From NCBI GenBank assembly GCA_964502665.1, contig CAZCXP010000027.1:1-22242 (forward strand): a DNA stretch of 22,242 nucleotides. Reading direction: 5' to 3'. The translations under genes and the position numbers were made by a program. The notes below the pieces were generated by a model. The model searched no databases. It saw only the letters and a list, made by a program, of their open reading frames with translations, and was not told the origin of the DNA. This stretch comes from SOKG01 sp964502665. Its GTDB lineage: Bacteria > Chloroflexota > Dehalococcoidia > SZUA-161. This document shows, one piece after another, positions 14,285 through 21,927 of this stretch; the first letter of the stretch is position 1, and every line of letters begins with the position of its first letter.

Positions 14285-15157
14285 ATCGACCGGGTTGCTG
14301 TCGTCACTGATAGCGTTTCTTGCCTCCCCAGGGATCTGGTGGAGAAATATGATGTCACGATTGTGCCGATAAGTGTTGTTATCGATGGTCGGACCTATCG
14401 TGATGGCATCGACATAACTCCAAAAGAGGTTTACCAACTTGTGGCTACCAGTAAGAACCTGCCCGGTACCACATCCCCATCGCCGGGAGATTTCCTTGAG
14501 GCGTACCGCGAGCTCAGCGATAGAGTCAATGGGATTATCTGCATTACCATATGCTCCGACATCAGCATGATGTATGATTCGGCGATGCAGGCAAAACGGA
14601 TGGCTGAGGAGGAGATGGCCCACATTGCCATAAATGTGCTCGATTCCAGGACTGCGGGTGGTGCGCAGGGATTTGTGGCGCTGGCAGCGGCCAGAGCTGC
14701 CGCCACGGGAAAGGACCTGGCTCAAGTGACTCGGGCGGCTGAGCTTATGATATCCAGGGTGAACATGATAGCTGTGCTGGATACCCTCTACTATTTGGCG
14801 AAGGCTGGTCGTATCCCTAGGGTAGCCGCCTGGGCTGGCTCAATGCTACAAATAAAGCCCATCCTCACCTTTTCCCCTGAAGGGATAGGACTGTTGGAAA
14901 GGGCTCGAACCAAACCCAGAGCGGTGCAGCGTTTACTGGAGATAATGGAAGAGAGAACGGCGGGGAAGCCGGTGCATGTCAACCTGATGCACGCCAATGT
15001 GCCGGATGACGCGGAGGCGCTGAAGGAACGGATAGAGTCTCAATTCGACTGTGCTGAGCTGTTCATAACCGACTTCGCGCCGACGATGGGAGTCCAGGCC
15101 GGTCCTGGCGTGCTCGCTCTTGCCTTCTACAGCGAGGAGGATATCAATGTGGGATGA
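14285..15157 (+). CDS. degV: DegV-family fatty-acid-binding protein, non-canonical start
   Basis: About 290 residues, normal for DegV/FakB proteins, which bind a fatty acid and present it to a kinase for acyl-phosphate formation. The N-terminal RVAVVTDSVSCLP carries the conserved TDS motif. Then come the VVIDGRTYRDGIDI segment, PGTTSPSPGDFLEAY, and the C-terminal tail with VQAGPGVLALAFY. The frame has no ATG, GTG or TTG between the stop at 14231 and the TDS motif. The first GTG, at 14339, would remove that motif. GGAGG at 14272-14276 fits an ATC start at 14285 (8-base spacing) or an ATT at 14279. A one-base sequencing error after a TTG at 14280 is the main alternative. The gene overlaps the plsY-like gene by 11 bp, which suggests a lipid role. 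Confidence 0.85.
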   Translation: MDRVAVVTDSVSCLPRDLVEKYDVTIVPISVVIDGRTYRDGIDITPKEVYQLVATSKNLPGTTSPSPGDFLEAYRELSDRVNGIICITICSDISMMYDSAMQAKRMAEEEMAHIAINVLDSRTAGGAQGFVALAAARAAATGKDLAQVTRAAELMISRVNMIAVLDTLYYLAKAGRIPRVAAWAGSMLQIKPILTFSPEGIGLLERARTKPRAVQRLLEIMEERTAGKPVHVNLMHANVPDDAEALKERIESQFDCAELFITDFAPTMGVQAGPGVLALAFYSEEDINVG

Positions 15158-15830
15158 ACTGGGGTTAATTGTCGGCTCCTATCTTTTGGGCTCTTTTCCC
15201 TTTATTTACCTCCTGGGGAGGCTTCGCGGCGTCGATCTGCGGCAGTATGAGGACATGCACATCGCTCTGTGGCGAGATGTGGGGCGTCTCCCGGGTTTCA
15301 TTGGGGTTGGTTTCGATTTTGCCAAGGGAGTGATAGCCGTCGTGGTTGCTCGAGCTGTGGGATTCGAGGACGGTTGGGTTGCCTTCGCTGGGGTAGCCGC
15401 AGTGGCGGGACAGATGTGGCCCGTCTTCATGAAGTTCGATGGGGAGAAGGGCAATAGCACCGGACTGGCTATGTCTGGTGCTCTCGATCCAGCTTCGATG
15501 CTTATTGCTCTGGTGCCAATATCAACGGGATTCTTCGTGAGAACGATCCCCCGGCTTCGGCGGCGTGACCAATCGTTAGATGAGCGGCTGAAGTTTGGCG
15601 GGCCTCCGAGCCTTAGTTTGCCGCTGGGAATGGCTGGGGGATTTGCTGTATTGCCCCTGGCTGCCTGGGGGTGGGGTCGGCCTCTGGTAATGATCATCGC
15701 TTTTGTCGGCCTTTTCCTGCTGATCATGCTGAGAAGGGTAACTGCTGGATTGAGCGAGGAGCTGCGGCAACCCACGGGCAAGAGGAGCATGATGCTAAAT
15801 AAGTTCCTGTTCGATAGAAGTGAGATCTAG
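15147..15830 (+). CDS. Divergent PlsY-like acyltransferase family membrane protein
   Basis: A 227-residue hydrophobic protein related to PlsY, the acyl-phosphate:glycerol-3-phosphate acyltransferase of phospholipid synthesis. Motif 1 is kept (SYLLGSFPFIYLLGRLRG, about 9-27). Motif 2, normally GSGNxGATN, is replaced by EDMHIALWRDVGR. Motif 3 is altered, with GQMWPVFMKFDGEKGNSTG where PlsY has GH and KFxGGK. Several membrane spans are clear. The lost catalytic motifs suggest a changed substrate or a non-enzymatic role. The ATG at 15147 has GAGGAGG (15134-15140) at a 6-base distance and overlaps degV, so the two are translationally coupled. An upstream TTG at 15120 is unlikely. The family call is fairly sure; activity is doubtful. 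Confidence 0.82.
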   Translation: MWDELGLIVGSYLLGSFPFIYLLGRLRGVDLRQYEDMHIALWRDVGRLPGFIGVGFDFAKGVIAVVVARAVGFEDGWVAFAGVAAVAGQMWPVFMKFDGEKGNSTGLAMSGALDPASMLIALVPISTGFFVRTIPRLRRRDQSLDERLKFGGPPSLSLPLGMAGGFAVLPLAAWGWGRPLVMIIAFVGLFLLIMLRRVTAGLSEELRQPTGKRSMMLNKFLFDRSEI

Positions 15831-15836
15831 GCAGGT

Positions 15837-15953
15837 ATTCAGCTATCAGCATTCGGCTTTTCAATTGAAGAGGTCGCAGAATCCCTCTTAGTCCCCCTTT
15901 AGAAAAGGGGGATTCAGGGGGATTTGCCGAGAACCGAAAGCCGGCGGCTGAAC
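15837..15953 (+). mobile_element. MITE-like intergenic repeat, copy 2 (117 bp)
   Basis: This aligns with the reverse complement of 11793-11957. The left end (15837-15857) and right end (15933-15953) match that element's 21-bp termini, with one or two changes on the left and four on the right. The central core GTCGCAGAATCCCTCTTAG, then CCCCCTTTAGAAAAGGGGG, is shared almost exactly. About 48 bp of the right half are missing. It begins 6 bp after the plsY-like stop and ends 16 bp before the next gene. Confidence 0.8.
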
Positions 15954-15969
15954 GCTTAGGTGTGATGAG

Positions 15970-16560
15970 GTGCAAGAAGTAGAAGAAGTCGTCACCGATG
16001 TGCAGAAGCTGAAGCAGGTGCTGGAAGAACTTCCCGAACCGGTGGCTAATCCCATGTTTGTTGTTGTCAGCGGTTTGCCGGGGACGGGCAAGTCCTACTT
16101 CAGTCGTAAGTTACAGGAGCGGCTACCCAGTGTCATCGTGGAAAGCGATGCGCTACGTAAGCGACTGATTCCCTCACCAACCTACAGCGCGCAGGAGAGC
16201 CAGCGTCTATTCAACGCGTGCCATCGCCTCATAGAAGAGGTCCTCAGCAGCGGGATTTCGGTGATCCTCGATGCCACTAACCTGGTGGAGCAATATCGAG
16301 AGCGTCTGTACCATATCTCTCAGCGTCTTCGGGTGAAGCTCATAATCGTCCAGGTGGAAGCGCCTCGGGAACTGGTGCGGCAACGCCTCCAGGGCCGGCC
16401 GACAGGCATTGCTCCAGAAGGCAAATCTGACGCCGGTTGGAGTGTCTATCAGAGGATGAGGACGAGGGTGGAGAGGATTCGGCGCAACTACTTCGCTGTT
16501 GATACCTCCAGGGATATCACCCCAGTCATCGATAAGGTAGTGCGCGAGGCCAAACGGTAG
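15970..16560 (+). CDS. P-loop ATPase/kinase (AAA_33, zeta-toxin/PNK-like)
   Basis: A 196-residue protein with a Walker A loop GLPGTGKS (35-42), an acidic substrate-binding position at D60 (VIVESDALRKRL), a Walker B-like VILDATNL (98-105) and a basic lid (QRLQGRPTG). This is the pattern of small P-loop kinases in the AAA_33 group, which includes polynucleotide-kinase-like and zeta-toxin-like enzymes. The substrate is unknown. The first 25 residues are charged and probably helical. The GTG start is the first in frame; the ribosome site is weak (TAGGTG nearby), and the MITE-like repeat ends just upstream. No antitoxin-like gene is next to it, so a toxin role is not supported. Confidence 0.85.
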   Translation: MQEVEEVVTDVQKLKQVLEELPEPVANPMFVVVSGLPGTGKSYFSRKLQERLPSVIVESDALRKRLIPSPTYSAQESQRLFNACHRLIEEVLSSGISVILDATNLVEQYRERLYHISQRLRVKLIIVQVEAPRELVRQRLQGRPTGIAPEGKSDAGWSVYQRMRTRVERIRRNYFAVDTSRDITPVIDKVVREAKR

Positions 16561-16646
16561 ACCTCTGTATGACCTTCCCATCTCCTGAAACCCCACAAAG
16601 TACCTCCCTTCGCTGGTCTATCTGACGCCGAGTGGATTGTCTGTTC

Positions 16647-16688
16647 TGTCACCCTGAGCCTTTCCTCTTGGCTGCGCTCAGAATGACA
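16647..16688. repeat. TGTCACCCTGAGC-type inverted repeat
   Basis: The arms TGTCACCCTGAGC (16647-16659) and GCTCAGAATGACA (16676-16688) are complementary at 11 of 13 positions, and the rest can form G-U pairs. This is a common intergenic repeat type. The rest of the 16561-16797 gap holds the prs promoter and a small GGCCG/CGGCC hairpin without a T-run. Confidence 0.75.
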
Positions 16689-16721
16689 TAACGGGCCGCT
16701 AAACGGCCTCGGCAACTTTGA

Positions 16722-16750
16722 TTGCCCCTCAGTTTCTTCTGTGCTATAGT
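16722..16750 (+). promoter_or_regulatory. Sigma-70-type promoter for prs
   Basis: TTGCCC (16722-16727), a 17-bp spacer and TATAGT (16745-16750). It lies about 48 bp before the TTG start. It could drive prs, hicBA and secA together, since no other promoter is obvious between them. Confidence 0.5.
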
Positions 16751-16797
16751 TAGGGGTTAGGAAAGGGGGCCGATATCTACATGCAAGGGGGACAGAA

Positions 16798-17739
16798 TTG
16801 TTCGACGAGTTGAAGGTTTTCAGTGGCAATGCTCATCCTCAGTTGGCTGGGAAGATTTGCGGCTATTTGGGTATCCCCTTGGGCAACATGGAGGTGTTCG
16901 AATTCAGTAACGAGAACATCTTCGTCCGGGTCCTGGAGAATGTGCGGCAGCGAGATGTCTTCATCGTTCAGCCGATCTGCTCTCCGGTCAATAAGAGCCT
17001 TGTGGAGCTCTTAATAATGATCGATGCTATGAAACGGGCATCAGCAGGCAGGATCACAGCAGTGATTCCATACTATGGCTACAGCCGCACCGACAAGAAG
17101 GATCAACCTAGAGTCCCGATAACAGCGCGGTTGGTGGCTGACTTGATCACAGTTGCCGGGGCTAACCGCGTGCTGACCGTGGACCTGCATGCTGGCCAGA
17201 TACAGGGCTTTTTCAATATTCCCGTCGATGAGTTAACCGCCCTCTATATCCTGAGCGACTATTTCACGGAGAAGGAGTTGGGTGAGTTCGTGGTGGTGGC
17301 TACCGATGTCGGGATCACCAAGCGTGCCCGCGATCTCGCCGCAAGACTTGATATGCCGCTGGCCATTATCGAGAAGCGCAGGGTAGGGAATGTCGACACG
17401 TCCGAGACCCTGACTGTCATCGGCGATGTCGAGGGCATGCCCGCTTTGCTTGTGGACGACGAGGTGGATACCGGCGGCTCGCTGGCAAATGCCGCCTCCA
17501 CCTTAAAGGAGTACGGCACCACCGAGATATACGCTTGCTGCACCCATCCCATACTTTCGGGCTCCGGGGCGCAGCGCATAGCCTCAAGCCTGCTCCAAGA
17601 GTTGGTGGTTACCGACACCGTACCTGTGCCCGATGAGAAGAAGGTAGACAAGATCACTATACTCTCCATGTCATCTCTAATTGGTGAGGCGATTCATCGC
17701 ATCCACGCCGGTCTCTCAGTAGGTGCGATGTTTCAATAA
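16798..17739 (+). CDS. prs: Ribose-phosphate pyrophosphokinase (PRPP synthetase)
   Basis: A 313-residue cytosolic enzyme making PRPP from ribose 5-phosphate and ATP, the entry to nucleotide, histidine and tryptophan synthesis. The sequence shows the N-terminal FSGNAHPQLAGKI, the ATP/ribose region IPYYGYSRTDKKDQPRVPI (90-108), the metal-binding DLHAGQIQGFF around H131, the flexible-loop KRR (194-196) and the PRPP loop LLVDDEVDTGGSLANAA (217-233). The usual loop is DDxxDTAGT or DDxxDTGGT; here the last residue is serine. Length is normal. The start is TTG at 16798, with AGGGGGA just upstream, and no in-frame ATG precedes it. The last codons (AMFQ-stop) are repeated after hicA. Confidence 0.96.
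   Translation: MFDELKVFSGNAHPQLAGKICGYLGIPLGNMEVFEFSNENIFVRVLENVRQRDVFIVQPICSPVNKSLVELLIMIDAMKRASAGRITAVIPYYGYSRTDKKDQPRVPITARLVADLITVAGANRVLTVDLHAGQIQGFFNIPVDELTALYILSDYFTEKELGEFVVVATDVGITKRARDLAARLDMPLAIIEKRRVGNVDTSETLTVIGDVEGMPALLVDDEVDTGGSLANAASTLKEYGTTEIYACCTHPILSGSGAQRIASSLLQELVVTDTVPVPDEKKVDKITILSMSSLIGEAIHRIHAGLSVGAMFQ
17725..17738 (+). repeat. Direct repeat flanking hicBA, left copy (end of prs)
   Basis: GCGATGTTTCAATA, the last codons of prs. It matches 18198-18211 at 13 of 14 bases. Confidence 0.7.
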
Positions 17740-17758
17740 AGGTAGGGGGTGACTTAAG

Positions 17759-18001
17759 GTGAAGACCTATGCCCTGCCGGTGCAGATTATACCTCTAGGC
17801 GAGGGGCGGTATCGGGCAGAATGTCCAGAGCTCCCAGGCTGCTTTGTGGATGGCCAAAGCCTGGAAGAGGTGATAGGAGATATTCAGGAGGCTATTGTCC
17901 TACATCTGGAGTCTTGTCGGGAACTGGGGCTCCACTTGCCGGAGCCTCTCAAGTCCGCGGATACTACTATACTGACTCTGATCCCGGTGGCCATCCCGTG
18001 A
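17759..18001 (+). CDS. hicB: HicB-type antitoxin
   Basis: An 80-residue HicB-family antitoxin. The partial RNase H-like fold shows PVQIIPLGEGRYRAECPELP, GCFVDGQSLEEVIGDIQEAI and a helix rich in leucine. It should neutralise the HicA RNase by binding it. This short form ends at LTLIPVAIP and has no C-terminal DNA-binding domain, so autoregulation through HicB itself is not evident. The GTG start follows AGGGGGTGA (17744-17752), 19 bp after prs. The stop overlaps the hicA start by four bases (GTGA), so toxin translation depends on antitoxin translation. The order is antitoxin first. Confidence 0.9.
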   Translation: MKTYALPVQIIPLGEGRYRAECPELPGCFVDGQSLEEVIGDIQEAIVLHLESCRELGLHLPEPLKSADTTILTLIPVAIP

Positions 18002-18183
18002 CCTATGGGGAGTTGACCAGACTTCTGAGGGAGAATGGGGCTGTGCTTCACAAGCAAGGCAGGCGACATGAATTCTGGTGGCGCCCTGATACGGGCAGGC
18101 GTACCACCGTCCCTCGCCATCGGGGTGAGATTGCGAAAGGAACGGTAGAGAGAATTCTCAAAGATTTGGATATTCGTCAGTGA
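17998..18183 (+). CDS. hicA: HicA-type mRNA interferase toxin
   Basis: A 61-residue toxin of the HicA/YcfA family, a double-stranded-RNA-binding-like fold that cleaves mRNA when freed from HicB. The catalytic histidine is H24 in KQGRRHEFWWRP, and the conserved C-terminal block reads TVPRHRGEIAKGTVERILKD. The GTG at 17998 overlaps the hicB stop as GTGA. A longer frame starting at 17821 is only hicB read in another frame. The key histidine and the end motif are present, so the toxin should be active. The pair lies between prs and secA, two housekeeping genes, with a repeat of the prs end on the far side. Confidence 0.9.
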   Translation: MTYGELTRLLRENGAVLHKQGRRHEFWWRPDTGRRTTVPRHRGEIAKGTVERILKDLDIRQ

Positions 18184-18197
18184 ATCTAGCCCAGCGG

Positions 18198-18211
18198 GCG
18201 ATGTTTCAGTA
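18198..18211 (+). repeat. Direct repeat flanking hicBA, right copy
   Basis: GCGATGTTTCAGTA, one base different from 17725-17738. Read in the same register it also gives A-M-F-Q-stop, preceded by N-L-A-Q-R where prs has G-L-S-V-G. It therefore resembles a diverged second prs terminus. It lies just before the secA ribosome site. Confidence 0.65.
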
Positions 18212-18221
18212 GGGGTGAGGT

Positions 18222-20885
18222 ATGTTCAAGCGCCTGACCAGCATCATTGGCGATTCAAACGAAAGGGAGCTTAGGCGGCTGCAACCTGCGGTCGATAAGA
18301 TCAATGCCCTCGAGCCCGATTTCGAGAAGCTCAGCGATGACGAGCTGCAGGCGAAGGCCGCTGGGTTCAAGAGCCGACTGGCAAAAGGTGAATCTCTGGA
18401 TGCACTGTTGCCTGAAGTATTCGCTGCTGTTCGTGAAGCCGCCAGGCGCAGAATAGGTGAGCGCCATTTCCAGGTTCAGCTAATGGGAGGGATTGTCCTC
18501 CACCAGGGCAAGATCGCCGAGATGAAGACCGGCGAGGGTAAGACCCTGGTGGCTACCCTGCCGGTGAGCTTGAACTCCCTGACGGGAAAGGGCGTCCATG
18601 TCGTCACCGTAAACGACTATCTGGCAAAGCGTGATACCCAGTGGATGGGGCCGGTCTATCATGCCCTGGGCATAACTGTGGCCTGCATCCAGCACGAAGC
18701 GGCCTTCCTCTTCGACCCTGCTTACGAGTCAGAGGACCCCCGGCTGCAACACCTGCGTCCGATCACCCGCCGCCAGGCCTACGAAGCAGATGTGACCTAC
18801 GGCACCAACAATGAGTTCGGCTTCGACTACCTCAGGGACAACATGGTGGTCGATCTCTCCCAGCGTGTGCAGCGCGAGCTTAACTACGCCATCGTCGACG
18901 AGGTGGACAATATCCTCATCGATGAGGCACGTACCCCTCTGATCATCAGCGGCAGTGCCGAAGAATCGACCGCACTGTATGTCAAGGCGGCGCGTGCAGT
19001 CCGCAACCTGAAGGGGCTGAGCGAGAACGAATTCGAGAGGATGAAGAAGACGGTTGGGGAGCAGAATGCGTCGGCCAAAGCAGACAGCGAATACGACTAC
19101 CGTTATGATGAGAAGGCGCGAACGCTGTTCCTGACGGCGCGCGGCCAACGGAAGATGGCGTCTGAGTTTGGCGACCCCAACCTCTATGGGGGAGCTGGGC
19201 TGGTCGAGGAGGACCTTAGTCAGGTACAGGCTAAAGGCATGGTGGCCCATCATGTCGAGACCGCTCTCAGGGCGAGCCAATTCTATCTGAGGGACCGCGA
19301 TTATGTGGTCAAGGACGGTGAGGTGGTCATCGTTGATGAGTTTACCGGGCGGTTGATGTTGGGCCGGCGCTACTCTGAGGGACTGCACCAGGCCATCGAG
19401 GCCAAGGAAGGTGTGAAGATTCAGCGCGAGAGCGTGACTATGGCCACCATCACCTTCCAGAACTACTTCCGAATGTATGAGAAGCTCGCGGGCATGACTG
19501 GCACCGCGGCTTCTGAAGCTGAGGAGCTTGACAAGATATACAAGCTCGATGTGGTGGTCATCCCCACGAATAGGCTGCTGGCTCGCGAGGAGTACCGGGA
19601 TCAGATATATAAGAACGAAGAAGCCAAGTTCCGGGCGGCGGTCAGGGAGATAGAGCAACTTCATGCTCAGGGACGCCCGGTGCTGGTGGGCACGGTCTCT
19701 ATTGAGAAATCGGAGTACCTCAGCCAGCTTCTGCAGAAGAAAGGTATTCCTCATCAGGTGCTTAACGCCAAGCTCCATGAGAAGGAGGCGGGCATAGTGG
19801 CCGAGGCGGGCCGTTTGGAGGGTGTTACCATTGCCACCAATATGGCGGGGCGTGGTGTGGACATCATCCTTGGCGGGAAACCTGAGGGCAGAGCCACGGA
19901 TGATTGGGAGGACGAGCACAATAAGGTGGTTGAGCTCGGCGGGCTGCACGTGGTCGGCACCGAGCGGCACGAGGCCAGGCGCATCGACAACCAGCTCCGG
20001 GGCCGTGCCGGACGGCAAGGAGACCCCGGCAGCTCTCGCTTTTACGTGTCGCTGGAGGACGACCTGATGCGCAGGTTCGGCGGCGACCGGGTTAAGGGGT
20101 TTATGGAGTGGGCCGGGTTCGATGAGGATACGCCTCTGGAACACGGCCTGGTGAGCAGGGTGATTGAGCAGTCCCAGACAAAGGTCGAGGCCTACCATTT
20201 TGACATCCGCAAGCACCTTGTGGACTATGACGATGTGGTCAACAAGCACCGCGAGGTGATATACACGGAAAGGGAGAAGATTCTGAGCGGTGCCGACCTT
20301 AAGGCCAATATCCAGGACATGATCAACGAAGCGGTCACAGGCCTTGTTTATGCTCACCTGGGGGATGAGCATGGCGATAGCTGGGACCTGGACAGCCTGG
20401 TTGCCACTATCAACGCCATCTTCCCACTCCCTTCACACCTGAACAAGAACGCCCTTTCCCAAATGAGCCGCAAGGAGGTTGAGCAGAATCTTCTGGAGTA
20501 CGCCGATTCCCTCTACGACCAGCGAGAGGGGGAGCTGGCGGCGCAGAACATGAGGGTTCTGGAGAGGTTGGTGATGCTGCGCGCCATCGATAGGCGCTGG
20601 GTGGAGCATCTCACCGCCATGGAGAACATGCGACAGGGGATCGGGCTCCAGGCCCTGGCGCAGAGAGACCCTCTTGTGGCCTATAAGACGGGAGGGCATG
20701 AGATGTTCCAGGAGCTCATGGACGGTGTTCGCAACGACATCGTGCATACCATCTACCACGTGGGCATTGTCAGACAGGAGAGGCCGCGAGAGCGTGAGAG
20801 GGCTCCGGTGGCGGCAAGGGTGGGGCGGAACGACCCCTGCCCCTGCGGCAGCGGCAAAAAATACAAGAAGTGCTGCGGAAAGTGA
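18222..20885 (+). CDS. secA: Preprotein translocase ATPase SecA
   Basis: An 887-residue SecA, the motor that drives unfolded proteins through the SecYEG channel using ATP. Nucleotide-binding domain 1 has Walker A MKTGEGKTL (101-109) and the DEAD-like VDEVDNILIDEARTPLI near 225-240. The preprotein-crosslinking region follows, then NBD2 (ATNMAGRGVDIILGG, GLHVVGTERHEARRIDNQLR, GRAGRQGDPGSSRFY) and the helical scaffold. The C-terminal zinc-binding SEC-C tail VGRNDPCPCGSGKKYKKCCGK is intact and also serves SecB or ribosome contacts in other bacteria. Length is normal. The ATG at 18222 follows AGGGGTGAGGT. The gene lies downstream of prs and hicBA on the same strand. Confidence 0.98.
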   Translation: MFKRLTSIIGDSNERELRRLQPAVDKINALEPDFEKLSDDELQAKAAGFKSRLAKGESLDALLPEVFAAVREAARRRIGERHFQVQLMGGIVLHQGKIAEMKTGEGKTLVATLPVSLNSLTGKGVHVVTVNDYLAKRDTQWMGPVYHALGITVACIQHEAAFLFDPAYESEDPRLQHLRPITRRQAYEADVTYGTNNEFGFDYLRDNMVVDLSQRVQRELNYAIVDEVDNILIDEARTPLIISGSAEESTALYVKAARAVRNLKGLSENEFERMKKTVGEQNASAKADSEYDYRYDEKARTLFLTARGQRKMASEFGDPNLYGGAGLVEEDLSQVQAKGMVAHHVETALRASQFYLRDRDYVVKDGEVVIVDEFTGRLMLGRRYSEGLHQAIEAKEGVKIQRESVTMATITFQNYFRMYEKLAGMTGTAASEAEELDKIYKLDVVVIPTNRLLAREEYRDQIYKNEEAKFRAAVREIEQLHAQGRPVLVGTVSIEKSEYLSQLLQKKGIPHQVLNAKLHEKEAGIVAEAGRLEGVTIATNMAGRGVDIILGGKPEGRATDDWEDEHNKVVELGGLHVVGTERHEARRIDNQLRGRAGRQGDPGSSRFYVSLEDDLMRRFGGDRVKGFMEWAGFDEDTPLEHGLVSRVIEQSQTKVEAYHFDIRKHLVDYDDVVNKHREVIYTEREKILSGADLKANIQDMINEAVTGLVYAHLGDEHGDSWDLDSLVATINAIFPLPSHLNKNALSQMSRKEVEQNLLEYADSLYDQREGELAAQNMRVLERLVMLRAIDRRWVEHLTAMENMRQGIGLQALAQRDPLVAYKTGGHEMFQELMDGVRNDIVHTIYHVGIVRQERPRERERAPVAARVGRNDPCPCGSGKKYKKCCGK

Positions 20886-20903
20886 GATATGCGGAGGGTT
20901 TAG

Positions 20904-21911
20904 ATGTCAGTTGACAGGAGATTTCACCTTCTGATAACGCCGACTTACTTTGAGAAATGTCACGAATATGGTTTGTTTGGTGTTAGCGAGGCTAACATGA
21001 ACCAATTGGCCAATGTGTGCAAAGGAGACGTCGTCTTCTTCTATACAACTTTGAAATTGAGAAGCAGAACGGTCGGGCGCATCTATGGGCCATATGAAGT
21101 GGTGAGCAATTTGTTCTACAATGATGAGCTGGTGTGGGCATCTTCAGGCGTGGACCCTCACAAAGACAAATATCCATATAGAATAAAGCTGAAATTGCTC
21201 GATGAACACGTTTGTTTGAATCCTGTGGCGGTTCAAACCCTATGGGATCTCAAAGATGAGGGAAAGATAAAATCCATAATGGATAGCTCTGCGCTTATTA
21301 ACAAAGCAGTATGTAATTTGTTGACGGAGGAAGGAATCCTACTTTTGCAATCGTTGATCCAAGCAAATCAAGTGCCTAGCGCTGATGAATCCCCCTATAA
21401 AGGTCATACCCTTACTGAGCACGATGTTGAAGTATTCAAATTTCGAGGGCTAGCCGCAAAAGAATTTAGGATGGAGTCACATCTCGAGACATATCTCTTG
21501 TTAAATCAGACAAAGTTACACCAGTTGTCGGGATTTCCCATAGGGATAAATGAAGAGTACCAAACACATGTATTGAATCAAGTAAGTACATATGTTGCCG
21601 GAGGAGCTATCGATGTTGTCTGCCTTTATAAAAAAAGAGTGATAGGTGTCTGGTTAATTCTGAGCACGGCGGTGTTTGAACTCAAGAAGGGCATACTNNN
21701 NNNNNNNGAATGGGCAGCAAGACTTATTCCAGGATGCAAACGGGAAATGACAAGAGGCATCCTCATTGGTCGCCATTTCGCAAACCAAGTCGATAAATGT
21801 GAGGTTCTCTTGCGACATGCTAAAGAGATGAGCAGAATCTATAGAATTGACATTTACGGATATAGAATTGATGAGCTTAGGCAAGATGTGACCTTCGATA
21901 AGATAGGCTGA
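20904..21911 (+). CDS. EVE-domain plus PD-(D/E)XK nuclease fusion, interrupted by an assembly gap
   Basis: About 335 residues as assembled. Residues about 5-100 look like an EVE/PUA-like domain (HLLITPTYFEKC; CKGDVVFFYTT; VGRIYGPYEVVSN; YPYRIKLKLL), a fold that reads modified bases. The C-terminal half resembles PD-(D/E)XK nucleases of the NucS type: ESHLE (191-195), GGAIDVVC with D237, then E259-L-K261. The 10-base N run follows three residues after this ExK. The conserved glutamine/tyrosine helix expected there is missing, so the gap is probably longer than 10 bases. The later part reads TRGILIGRH. It would cut DNA bearing modified bases, as type IV restriction enzymes do (inferred). GGAGGG precedes the ATG. 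Base composition is AT-richer than secA. Confidence 0.8.
   Translation: MSVDRRFHLLITPTYFEKCHEYGLFGVSEANMNQLANVCKGDVVFFYTTLKLRSRTVGRIYGPYEVVSNLFYNDELVWASSGVDPHKDKYPYRIKLKLLDEHVCLNPVAVQTLWDLKDEGKIKSIMDSSALINKAVCNLLTEEGILLLQSLIQANQVPSADESPYKGHTLTEHDVEVFKFRGLAAKEFRMESHLETYLLLNQTKLHQLSGFPIGINEEYQTHVLNQVSTYVAGGAIDVVCLYKKRVIGVWLILSTAVFELKKGIXXXXEWAARLIPGCKREMTRGILIGRHFANQVDKCEVLLRHAKEMSRIYRIDIYGYRIDELRQDVTFDKIG
21698..21707. other. Assembly gap (10 N)
   Basis: A run of exactly ten N inside the nuclease gene. The reading frame is open on both sides when ten bases are counted, but this length looks nominal rather than measured. Confidence 0.98.
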
Positions 21912-21927
21912 TGCTGAGGAGGTCTCT

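Noticed and set aside
14339..14341. GTG start for degV
   Set aside because: It would remove the conserved VAVVTDS strand, which is clearly encoded just upstream in the same frame. There is no ribosome site at proper spacing.
15970..16560. Zeta-type toxin
   Set aside because: The P-loop fold fits, but there is no epsilon-like antitoxin beside it, and many harmless kinases share this pattern.
16691..16712. GGCCG-CTAAA-CGGCC hairpin as a terminator
   Set aside because: The stem is short and no T-run follows, so an intrinsic terminator is not supported.
17821..17997. N-terminal extension of hicA
   Set aside because: This part only re-reads hicB in another frame. The hicA family length and the GTGA coupling fit the start at 17998.
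18729..20372. A 547-codon minus-strand frame inside secA
   Set aside because: It is a shadow of GC-rich secA codons. It has no domain, and the plus strand encodes an unmistakable SecA.
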